DNA of 7,075 bases from NCBI GenBank assembly GCA_003022815.1, contig PXSL01000117.1, forward strand, positions 9,477-16,551, read 5' to 3'. Origin of the DNA: Halobacteriales archaeon SW_5_68_122. Its GTDB lineage: Archaea; Halobacteriota; Halobacteria; Halobacteriales; Haloarculaceae. Each line of letters opens with the position of its first letter. Within the stretch, counting starts at the first letter, position 1. The notes under the pieces were generated by a model, which was not told where the DNA came from, did no database searches, and saw only the letters and a program-made list of their open reading frames with translations. This document shows positions 1 to 5,741 of this stretch, one piece after another. Position numbers and translations under genes: made by a program.

Positions 1-163
1 GATAAGCCGGGTCGACCGCGAGGACGTCGCCTTCGGCCTCATCGCGCTGTTCCCGACCGTCATCATCCCCGACGAGGGCGGCGGCACCGACACCGTCGAA
101 GACGCCTTCGGGGGCGTCGACGGCGTCGAGAGTGTCGACGTCGACGAGGTCGGCCGCATCTAA
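1..163 (+). CDS. aef1b: Translation elongation factor aEF-1beta, 3' end only
   Basis: The open frame starts at base 2 and gives 53 residues ending at TAA 161-163; the 5' part lies outside the window. The visible end carries [17 protein letters not shown] followed by a Gly/Asp/Val-rich stretch and a closing [15 protein letters not shown]. This is the conserved C-terminal ferredoxin-like alpha-beta domain of archaeal EF-1beta. In the family this cytoplasmic protein is the guanine nucleotide exchange factor that recycles aEF-1alpha from GDP to GTP form during elongation. The stop is followed in frame by TAA and TAG (161-169), so termination is triply secured. It lies next to a ribosomal protein gene, which fits a translation neighbourhood, but a 221-nt structured gap and a separate promoter suggest it is not in the L21e operon. 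Identification comes from recalled family sequence and the fragment is short, yet the pattern is distinctive. Confidence 0.85.
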   Translation, partial: ISRVDREDVAFGLIALFPTVIIPDEGGGTDTVEDAFGGVDGVESVDVDEVGRI

Positions 164-182
164 TAATAGTTACTGTAAGTCA

Positions 183-224
183 TTCCGGTATCGACCGCAC
201 GCAGTCGTGCAGTCGTACCGGGAA
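183..224 (+). other. Imperfect stem-loop downstream of aEF-1beta
   Basis: Pairing read by eye: CCGGTA (185-190) with TACCGG (216-221), a bulged T191, CGAC (192-195) with GTCG (212-215), a C196/A211 mismatch, and GCACG (197-201) with CGTGC (206-210) around the loop CAGT. TT 183-184 can add to AA 223-224 across a bulged G222. That is about 15-17 bp in 42 nt. It starts 20 nt after the aEF-1beta stop. It could be a 3'-end or processing signal, or a protein-binding site. No T-tract follows directly, so a classic terminator is not shown. Confidence 0.5.
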
Positions 225-248
225 ACAGTTACAACAATTAGTATAACG

Positions 249-341
249 CCAGCCCCGAGACGTCCATTAGTTCGATACTCCGGAGCGCGAACGTAACCGA
301 TACGGCCGCGGTGTAGCCCACCGTCGGGCACTCGGGGCTGG
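249..341. repeat. Long-range perfect inverted repeat (11-bp arms), possible structured RNA
   Basis: CCAGCCCCGAG at 249-259 is the exact reverse complement of CTCGGGGCTGG at 331-341, 71 nt apart. Smaller hairpins can form inside: GTTCG/CGAAC (270-274/288-292) or, as an overlapping alternative, CGTA/TACG (292-295/301-304), plus GCCC/GGGC (316-319/326-329). As RNA this could be a multibranched fold closed by an 11-bp helix. It ends 9 nt before the TATA box of the L21e operon. I tried to read it as a tRNA on both strands and it does not fit: no T-arm is next to the acceptor strand. A small ncRNA, a DNA operator or chance are all possible. Confidence 0.35.
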
Positions 342-349
342 AACGCACC

Positions 350-357
350 TTTTATAT
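350..357 (+). promoter_or_regulatory. TATA box of the L21e-rpoF operon
   Basis: TTTTATAT at 350-357 is centred about 31 nt before the L21e ATG at 385. Archaeal transcription usually starts about 25 nt after the box centre, so the mRNA would have a leader of only a few bases. This also argues against the in-frame ATG at 358, which would lie upstream of the transcript. Confidence 0.6.
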
Positions 358-384
358 GTGGGACCGGACTACGGTGGGTCAAGA

Positions 385-678
385 ATGCCGAGTTCCAACG
401 GCCCACGAGAGGCGACGCGGAACAAGCTCCGGAACAACCCACGCGACCGCGGTATCTCCCCGCCCCAGCAGTCCGTCGAGTCCTTCGAGGACGGTCAGAA
501 GGTCCACCTCAAGCTCGACCCGTCGGTTCCGAACGGCAAGTTCCACCCCCGGTTCAACGGCCGGACGGGCACCGTCGTCGGCGAGCAGGGCAACGCCTTC
601 CAGGTGGAAATCGTCGACGGCGACGTTACAAAAACGCTCATCGCCGCCGCCGCCCACCTCCAGCTCCAAGAGGAATGA
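385..678 (+). CDS. rpl21e: 50S ribosomal protein L21e
   Basis: This 97-residue protein is a structural component of the large ribosomal subunit (eukaryotic eL21 family). It begins MPSSNGPREATRNKL and carries the typical RDRGISPP segment, the FEDGQKVHLKLDPSVP strand region and FHPRFNGRTGTVVGEQG, an SH3-like beta-barrel core that binds rRNA in the family. Length matches archaeal L21e, about 95-100 residues. I chose ATG 385 over the in-frame ATG 358 because family members start with MP-(S/N)SNGP and because the TATA box at 350-357 places the transcript start near 380. The stop TGA 676-678 overlaps the rpoF start as ATGA, indicating translational coupling. The L21e-rpoF-DUF655-ksgA order is, from general knowledge, a conserved archaeal arrangement. 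Nothing looks damaged. Confidence 0.95.
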   Translation: MPSSNGPREATRNKLRNNPRDRGISPPQQSVESFEDGQKVHLKLDPSVPNGKFHPRFNGRTGTVVGEQGNAFQVEIVDGDVTKTLIAAAAHLQLQEE

Positions 679-1031
679 CGATATTCAAGGAGGTCCTCGA
701 CGAGGAGTACCTGACCACCCCCGAGGCCAAGAAGTTGCTTTCAGACATCGAGAACGAGCGGGCCCTCGACGAGGACCGCGAGATGCGGTACGAGCTGGCC
801 CGCGCCATCGAGCACGTCAACCGGTTCGCCGCGCTCGAGGCCGAGGAGTCCCGCGAACTGGTCGGGGAGTTACTGGAACTGGAAAAGGTCGACGAGCCGA
901 CGGCCTACAAGATAGCGAACCTACTGCCGGAGGATCGCGACGAACTCCGCTCGGTGTTCGCCCAGGAGCGGTACTCGCTTTCCGGCGACAAACTGGACGA
1001 TGTCCTCGACGTCGTCGCGAGGTACGCCTGA
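675..1031 (+). CDS. rpoF: DNA-directed RNA polymerase subunit F (Rpb4-like)
   Basis: This 118-residue protein matches archaeal RpoF, which pairs with RpoE (Rpb7-like) to form the stalk of RNA polymerase; in the family the stalk aids promoter opening, processivity and RNA contact. The sequence is all-helical in appearance and very acidic. The N-terminus (MTIFKEVLDEEYLTTPEAKK) is the RpoE-contacting region in homologues. The C-terminal half has LVGELLELEKVDEPTAYKIANLLP, the small HRDC-like helical domain with the conserved 'A-x-x-I-A-N-L-x-P' pattern, followed by DELRSVFAQER. It overlaps L21e by 4 nt (ATGA), so expression probably depends on the L21e promoter. The reading frame is intact and the length is normal. 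Confidence 0.93.
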   Translation: MTIFKEVLDEEYLTTPEAKKLLSDIENERALDEDREMRYELARAIEHVNRFAALEAEESRELVGELLELEKVDEPTAYKIANLLPEDRDELRSVFAQERYSLSGDKLDDVLDVVARYA

Positions 1032-1042
1032 GCCGGCCCCTG

Positions 1043-1051
1043 TTTTAAATA
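1043..1051 (+). promoter_or_regulatory. TATA box before the DUF655 gene
   Basis: TTTTAAATA lies in the 43-nt gap between rpoF and the DUF655 gene, centred about 28 nt before ATG 1075. This spacing predicts a leaderless or near-leaderless transcript and an internal promoter that can uncouple the DUF655 gene from the ribosomal/RNA polymerase genes. It also supports ATG 1075 over the longer in-frame start at 1000. Confidence 0.5.
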
Positions 1052-1074
1052 CTGCCTTCCCCTATCGTTCCGGT

Positions 1075-1650
1075 ATGAGCGACTCCGGGTCCGAGGACAC
1101 GCCCACCACCGCGGTCGTCGTCGACTTCCTGCCGCGCGGCAGTCCGTCCGACGACCGGCCCCAGTACGAGCGGTCGCCAGTCGCCTTCGCCGTCGGCGAG
1201 GCGGATTTCCGTCTCGTCGAGGCCGCACTGACCGACGACGCCGGCGTCAACATCGGGGACCGCATCGAGATCGACCCTTCCGGCGAGAACGTCGAGGACC
1301 TTCGCACCGCCGGCTACGACGAGCTGACAAGCACGGCCGAATCCGAACTCGAACACGCAACAAACGCGATCATCGACGCCGACACCCGGCGGTTCGTGGA
1401 CTTCTACAACGACGCCCAGCCGATAACCACCCGGCTCCACGTGCTGAACCTGCTGCCCGGCATCGGCAAGAAGCTACGCAACAACGTCCTCGACGAGCGC
1501 AAGCGCAAGCCGTTCGAGAGCTTCGAGGATGTCGAAAGGCGGGTCTCGGGGCTCCACAACCCCCGGGAGGTGCTCGTCGAGCGCATCATCGAGGAACTCC
1601 GCGAGAAGGACCTCAAGTACCGCGTCTTCGCGCGCAGGGCCGAGGAGTGA
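1075..1650 (+). CDS. DUF655 family protein, putative nucleic-acid-binding protein with helix-hairpin-helix
   Basis: The protein is 191 residues from ATG 1075. Residues about 12-80 contain VVVDFLPRG, a QYER...AFAVGEADFRLVEA segment and NIGDRIEID, a beta-rich region compatible with an OB/S1-like barrel. Residues 126-136 (LLPGIGKKLRN) are a helix-hairpin-helix motif, and the end (about 137-191) is basic and helical, including ERKRKPFESFEDVERRVSGL. This two-part layout is the archaeal DUF655 family, whose biochemical role is, to my knowledge, not settled; RNA or DNA binding is inferred from the HhH. Its place between rpoF and ksgA hints at a role in rRNA or ribosome biogenesis, but that is guilt by association. 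The frame is intact. ATG 1075 was chosen because a TATA box sits 28 nt upstream and the extra N-terminus of the longer frame runs back over the rpoF stop. Confidence 0.88.
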   Translation: MSDSGSEDTPTTAVVVDFLPRGSPSDDRPQYERSPVAFAVGEADFRLVEAALTDDAGVNIGDRIEIDPSGENVEDLRTAGYDELTSTAESELEHATNAIIDADTRRFVDFYNDAQPITTRLHVLNLLPGIGKKLRNNVLDERKRKPFESFEDVERRVSGLHNPREVLVERIIEELREKDLKYRVFARRAEE

Positions 1651-1684
1651 CGAGGCCGCGCTAGCGACTGCCGAATGATGAACG

Positions 1685-1689
1685 ATATA
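1685..1689 (+). promoter_or_regulatory. Possible TATA box before ksgA
   Basis: ATATA within GATATAC (1684-1690) is centred 30 nt before ATG 1717. If real, it makes a leaderless ksgA transcript and excludes the in-frame ATGs at 1675 and 1678. The box is short and the flanks are not distinctive, so the call is tentative. Confidence 0.35.
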
Positions 1690-1716
1690 CGGGCTGACAT
1701 CGTAGGGCCGCCAACA

Positions 1717-2559
1717 ATGCGGGACCCCGACGCGCTGATCGCCCGCGCCGGCGTCCGCGGCGACCCCGACCGCGACCAGTACTTCCTGGTGGACGACCGG
1801 GTCCTCGGGCGGTTACCCGGCTACCTCCCCGAGGACGCCGACCGCTCGCACGTTCTGGAGGTCGGCGCCGGGGCGGGCGCGCTCACCGACCGACTACTCT
1901 CGGTCGTCGACCGCCTGACGGTGGTCGAGCGGGACCCGACGCTCGTTGGCTTTCTGGAGTCGGAGTTCGCTGACGCCGTCGAGTCGGGCACGCTGTCCGT
2001 CGTCGAGGGCGACGCCCTTGAGGTGGGGTTGCCGGAGTTTACCGCCTCGGTGTCGAACCTGCCGTACGGCGTCTCCTCGGAGATAGCGTTCCGGCTGTTG
2101 CCGGAGGGACGGCCGACCGTGCTCATGTTCCAGCGGGAGTTCGCCGAGCGGATGGCCGCGGACCCAGGCGAGGACGAGTACGGCCGGCTGTCGGTGACGG
2201 CGGGCCACTACGCCGACGTCGAAATCGTCGAACCGGTCCCGAAGGAGGCGTTCTCGCCGGCGCCGGCCGTCGAGAGCGCCGTAGTTCGGACGACGCCGCG
2301 CGAACCGGAGTACGAGGTGCCGGACGACGAGCGATTTATGGCGCTCGTGCGAGCGGTGTTCACCCAGCGCCGGAAGACAATGCGGAACGCGATACGGAAC
2401 ACGGCCCACATCTCGGGCATCGAGGACCCCGAGGCCCTCGTGGACGCCAGCGACGAGACGCTCCTGGGCAAGCGCGCCGGGAACGTCCCGCCGGCGGCGT
2501 TCGCCCGGCTTGCACGGACCGCCGCCGAGGTGGACCCCAGGACGAACGGACCGAACTGA
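1717..2559 (+). CDS. rsmA: 16S rRNA (adenine-N6)-dimethyltransferase, KsgA/Dim1 family
   Basis: This 280-residue SAM-dependent enzyme, by family, dimethylates the two adjacent adenosines in the helix-45 loop of 16S rRNA late in small-subunit assembly. Visible motifs in order: DRDQYFLVDD (18-27), the N-terminal RNA/SAM site (QNFL equivalent); EVGAGAG (48-54), SAM motif I; the acidic E71 in VVERD, which binds the SAM ribose; EGDA (97-100); NLPY (114-117), the catalytic motif IV; MFQREFAERM (137-146); FSPAPAVESAVV (179-190); and the basic C-terminal FTQRRKTMRNAI (215-226). Length is normal. The start at 1717 was preferred over 1675/1678 because homologues begin shortly before the DPDALI segment and a TATA-like box lies 30 nt upstream; the alternative adds only 13-14 residues. 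The next gene starts 1 nt after its stop. The frame is intact with all key residues present. Confidence 0.95.
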   Translation: MRDPDALIARAGVRGDPDRDQYFLVDDRVLGRLPGYLPEDADRSHVLEVGAGAGALTDRLLSVVDRLTVVERDPTLVGFLESEFADAVESGTLSVVEGDALEVGLPEFTASVSNLPYGVSSEIAFRLLPEGRPTVLMFQREFAERMAADPGEDEYGRLSVTAGHYADVEIVEPVPKEAFSPAPAVESAVVRTTPREPEYEVPDDERFMALVRAVFTQRRKTMRNAIRNTAHISGIEDPEALVDASDETLLGKRAGNVPPAAFARLARTAAEVDPRTNGPN

Positions 2560-2560
2560 C

Positions 2561-4207
2561 ATGACCCTCACGCCTGCACTTCTGGTCCCGTGGTACTGGC
2601 GGTTCGTCCAGCGGCTGCAGGGGGTCGTAGACACGCGACCGAAGCAGTACCTTGCGACGGTCGCGCTCCCGGTGGGGTTCTTTATCGCCGTCTTCATCAT
2701 TTATCTCGGCAGCAAGCCGCTGAAACAGCGGTTCACGCCCGAACTCGTTGAAATCGCACGGTCCCTGACCGTCATGGGAGTGGCGCTTTTCGACGCTATC
2801 CTGTTCGTCGTCATCTGGCGGCGGTTCGGCGAGACCGTCACCGAACTGACTGGACGACTTCGGCGGTCAGCTCGTCCCCGGGACCGGGACGGCCGTCAAC
2901 CTCTACATCGCGTTCATTGGACTGCTCGGAACCTACATGCTGACCCGGGTGACGAAACGGATCATCCGGTACTGGTCCGAAGGCGGGCGCATCTCCCCCC
3001 ATCAGCGAGAACTGTCCCACCACATGGTCCAGATAATCCTGTTCTTCGTGGCGTCCTTGTTCATCTTTGGACTGTTTGGGCTGGCGCCGGCGGACCTCTT
3101 TCTCGGGGCCGGGGTACTGGGCGTCGTGCTGGGGCTGGCCGCCCGGAAGACGCTCGGCAAGGTGCTCTCGGGGCTCGTCATCCTCTTCGGTCGACCGTTC
3201 GAGGCTGGCGACTGGATAACCGTCGACGAACGGGAGGGCATCGTCACCGACATCACCGTCTTCAACACCCAGGTCCGGACGTTCAACGAGGAGCACCTCC
3301 TTGTCCCCAACGACATCGTCACCGACAAGGAGGTCATCAACTACTCGAAAACCGACCGGCTCCGGCTGACGACCGAGGTGGGCATCGACTACGACGACGA
3401 CATCTCGAAGGCTGCCACGATTGCCAAGTCGACCATGGAGTCCTGTGAGTCAGTCGCCGACTCGCCGAGTCCGGACGTGGTCTTGGAGTCGTTCGGCGAC
3501 TCCTCGGTCGTGCTCCGGTTGCGCTACTGGATAGATCAGCCGACCATCCAGCGGAAATTGAGCGCCCGGAACGAGGTCATTGAATCGGTGAAGTCGGCCT
3601 TCGAGTCCGAGGACGTCAAGATACCGTTCCCACAGCGGGAACTGATGGGTCGGGAGGCGACCGACGGCCTGGAGGTCGCAACGGCCGGCGACGGCGCGGT
3701 CGACGAGCGCATCGAACGGGCCGTCCGGCCGATTTCGGAGGAGGCCGACACCGGCGATACGATGATAATTCGCGAGCCGGTTCAGACGGAGTACGGCGGT
3801 GCCAGCGAGGCCGACGACGAGGACGAACCGGCCGAGGAACGAAAGAACGAGTCCGTCGAAGAAGACGCGGACGAACCCGTCGAGGAGGGCGAGGACGAAG
3901 ACGAACACGCGGTCGAGAGCGCAGCCGACCTCGTCGGGAGCGAGGCGGACGTCACGAGTCCCCACCCGCGCCATGGGACAATATCCGCACGGAGCTGGCC
4001 GACCGCAATGCCGACGAACGGCGGGAACGGCTCCGGAACGTTCTCGAAAACGTCGACCACCGAGAGCGACCCGCCGGGGAGGAGAACGACCGGTCGACGT
4101 TCGAGGACATCCTCGACAGTATCAGTCCCTGGGAGGATGTCGACGACGAGCGGGACGGGAACGACGAAAGGGAGGGGGCGCCCGACGACGACGAGCCCGA
4201 CCGATGA
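2561..4207 (+). pseudogene. mscS: MscS-family mechanosensitive ion channel with acidic C-terminal tail, two frameshifts
   Basis: The gene starts at ATG 2561, 1 nt after ksgA, and ends at TGA 4205-4207, overlapping the next ATG. It is read in three pieces. Piece 1 (2561-2848, 96 residues) has two membrane segments, about residues 30-51 and 64-88. Piece 2 (about 2850-3960, next frame) has two more (around AVNLYIAFIGLLGTY and VQIILFFVASLFIF), the glycine/alanine-rich pore helix GAGVLGVVLGLAARKTLGKV, then GRPFEAGDWITV and the beta domain ending in HLLVPNDIV: the MscS signature. Piece 3 (about 3977-4207), back in the first frame, is a charged tail. Dropping base 2849 restores EL-LDDFGG across the first break; a one-base loss near 3960-3976 explains the second. 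The net shift is zero, so an intact gene would encode about 548 residues. MscS channels open on membrane tension to release solutes at hypo-osmotic shock. After FPQREL the protein carries an unusually long Glu/Asp-rich extension. Sequencing error is likelier than true loss. Confidence 0.8.
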
Positions 4208-4723
4208 CCCTCCAGAACCGACGCGAGATGCCGACAGTGTACGAACCGGCCGAGGACTCGCGGTTGCTCGCGGAGACGGTCGCCCCGGAAATCGGTCCCG
4301 ACGAGCGCGTTCTGGAGGTCGGCGTCGGGTCGGGCTACGTCGCGGCGACCGTCGAAACGGAGGCTGGCGCCCGGGTCGTGGGCAGCGACATCAACCCCGA
4401 CGCCTGCGCGGCACGCCTTCGACGTCGTGCTGTTCAACCCGCCGTACCTGCCGACACCCCCGGAGATGGAGTGGGACGACCCCCTCGAGCACGCGCTGTC
4501 GGGCGGCCCGGACGGCCGGCGGCTCGTCCGCCCGTTCCTCGACAGCGTGGGGCGCGTGCTCCGGCCCGGAGGGCGGGCCTTCCTGCTCGTCTCCTCGCTG
4601 ACCGACATCGAGACGGTCACCGAACTGGCGGCGGCCGCCGGCCTGACCGTCGCCGAGCGCGCCGAGGAGTCGTTCCCCTTCGAGCGACTGGTCGTCCTCG
4701 AGATAACCTCGGGTGATACCTGA
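4204..4723 (+). pseudogene. HemK2/Mtq2-type protein glutamine methyltransferase, internal deletion and frameshift
   Basis: The start overlaps the mscS stop (ATGA 4204-4207). The first part reads MTLQNRREMPTVYEPAEDS, then LL, the SAM motif EVGVGSG (residues 38-44) and SDINPDAC (61-68). The second part, in the next frame from about 4412, reads HAFDVVLFNPPYLPTPP, with the catalytic NPPY at 4436-4447, then ERAEESFPFERLVVLEI. PAEDS, DINP and NPPYLP together identify the HemK2/Mtq2 family, which in archaea and eukaryotes methylates the glutamine of the GGQ motif in class-I release factors, usually with the Trm112 partner. Homologues have about 30 residues between DINP and FDV; here only about 7 remain, so about 25 codons that carry the adenine-contacting motif are missing, with a length of 2 modulo 3 lost. 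As written it cannot make an active enzyme. It may be an assembly collapse. A GTG at 4427 could be mistaken for a separate gene start. Confidence 0.8.
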
Positions 4724-4728
4724 GTAGG

Positions 4729-4738
4729 AAATATTAAA
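4729..4738 (+). promoter_or_regulatory. TATA box of the methionine synthase operon
   Basis: AAATATTAAA (4729-4738) in the 40-nt gap after hemK is centred 30 nt before ATG 4764, the clearest AT-rich box in the window. It indicates an independent, probably leaderless transcript for the two methionine synthase genes. No operator repeat or SAM-sensing riboswitch is visible in the short leader. Confidence 0.65.
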
Positions 4739-4763
4739 CACCGTCATCTCGTAGCGGTTTTCG

Positions 4764-5741
4764 ATGACGGAGGTACTCGCAACGGCGCCGGGGCTGTTCC
4801 CTCTCCCGGACTGGGCGAAAGACGAGCTGTCGGACCTGAAGGGCCACCAGAAGGACGACCTGGTATCCGGCTCCGAGTCAGGCGCAGTGGTCGACGCCTA
4901 CGACCGCGCCCGCTCGGAGGTCGTCGAGCGGCAGGCCGAGGCCGGCCTCGACGGGGTCGTCGAGGGACAACTCCGCTGGGACGACATGCTGGCACACCCG
5001 CTCTGCGTCCACGAGAACGTCGACACCCGGGGCATCGTCCGCTACTACGACAACAACAACTTCTACCGGGAGCCGGTCGTCAAGGGCGAGTTGACGCACG
5101 ACGGCGACGTGGCGGCCGAACTCGACGGGGTTGACGTCGACCAGGCCGTCCTTCCGGGGCCGTACTCGCTTTCGGAACTGGCGACCGACGAGCACTACGG
5201 CGACGAGGCCGCCTTCCTCGACGGCGTCGCGGAGTTCCTCGCCGGCGAGGCCGAGGCCCTGCCCGACGCCGAGACGCTGTTCCTGCTGGAGCCGTCGCTC
5301 GTGACCGACCCGCCGGAGGACGGCGAGGACCGGCGCGCCAGTCGCGCCATCGACCAGGTCGCCGATTCGGTCGCGGCCGACGTCGTCGTTCACACCTACT
5401 GGGGCGCGATTCCGGAGAAGCCGTACGCCCACCTAATGGACGCCGACGTCGACGCCATCGGCTTCGACTTCGTCGCCGACCACGAGCAGAACCTCTATAA
5501 CATCCAGGAGTACGGCACGAAAGAGTCCGTCGCGCTGGGCGTCGTCGACGGTAAGAACACCCTCGTCGAGACGCCGGCGGAGATAGCCGAGCGCATCGAG
5601 TGGGTCGCCGAGAACGTCCCTGCCCAGGAGTTCGAAACTGTGTACGCGACGGCCAACACGGAGCTGTTCTACCTGCCGGCCAACAGGTTCGGGGCGAAGC
5701 TGGATGCGCTGGCGGCCGCCCCCGAGGAGGTGTCACTATGA
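4764..5741 (+). CDS. MetE-like protein without zinc ligands, probable non-catalytic partner of methionine synthase
   Basis: The 325-residue protein is intact and belongs to the cobalamin-independent methionine synthase (MetE/UROD-like barrel) family. Recognisable family regions are GLFPLPDW (10-17), AGLDGVVEGQLRWDDM (60-75), VLPGPYSL (129-136) and LLEPSL (174-179). At the sites where MetE needs zinc ligands and the homocysteine-binding Asp it differs: H210-T-Y212 instead of His-x-Cys, D235 in GFDF where Glu is expected, T299 in ANTELFYLP where PDCGLK carries the Cys, and LLEPSL where IDEPAL is expected. So it probably does not activate homocysteine itself. In bacterial MetE the N-terminal half is likewise a degenerate duplicate of the catalytic half, so this gene plausibly supplies that half as a separate subunit. 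Its stop overlaps the start of the zinc-bearing paralogue by 4 nt (ATGA), indicating coupled translation. Alignments were done by eye. Confidence 0.82.
   Translation: MTEVLATAPGLFPLPDWAKDELSDLKGHQKDDLVSGSESGAVVDAYDRARSEVVERQAEAGLDGVVEGQLRWDDMLAHPLCVHENVDTRGIVRYYDNNNFYREPVVKGELTHDGDVAAELDGVDVDQAVLPGPYSLSELATDEHYGDEAAFLDGVAEFLAGEAEALPDAETLFLLEPSLVTDPPEDGEDRRASRAIDQVADSVAADVVVHTYWGAIPEKPYAHLMDADVDAIGFDFVADHEQNLYNIQEYGTKESVALGVVDGKNTLVETPAEIAERIEWVAENVPAQEFETVYATANTELFYLPANRFGAKLDALAAAPEEVSL

Noticed and set aside
249..341. tRNA gene with the inverted repeat as acceptor stem
   Set aside because: No proper T-arm lies next to the 3' arm on either strand. The GTTCGAT at 270-276 cannot form a five-pair T-stem, and the D-arm/anticodon layout is missing.
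248..358. Small minus-strand GTG-start frame (about 36 codons) upstream of L21e
   Set aside because: It is short, has no ribosome-binding or promoter signal and no recognisable product. It reflects the inverted-repeat region.
358..384. Upstream start for L21e at 358
   Set aside because: It lies upstream of the transcript start predicted from the TATA box at 350-357, and homologues start at the MPSSNG position.
1675..1716. Upstream starts for ksgA at 1675 or 1678
   Set aside because: They lie before or at the TATA-like box at 1685-1689 and add residues not typical for the family. They are not fully excluded.
1894..2700. Long minus-strand open frame of 268 codons opposite ksgA
   Set aside because: It is a shadow of high-GC coding sequence: Arg/His/Gly-rich with no recognisable motif, opposite a clearly conserved gene.
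2843..2856. Programmed ribosomal frameshift in mscS
   Set aside because: There is no slippery heptamer or downstream pseudoknot evident at the site, and other lesions nearby favour a common artefact.
2937..4601. Single 554-residue channel gene running to 4601
   Set aside because: After about 3960 the frame loses acidic composition and overlaps the real hemK coding sequence. The TGA at 4205-4207 in another frame gives the natural end.
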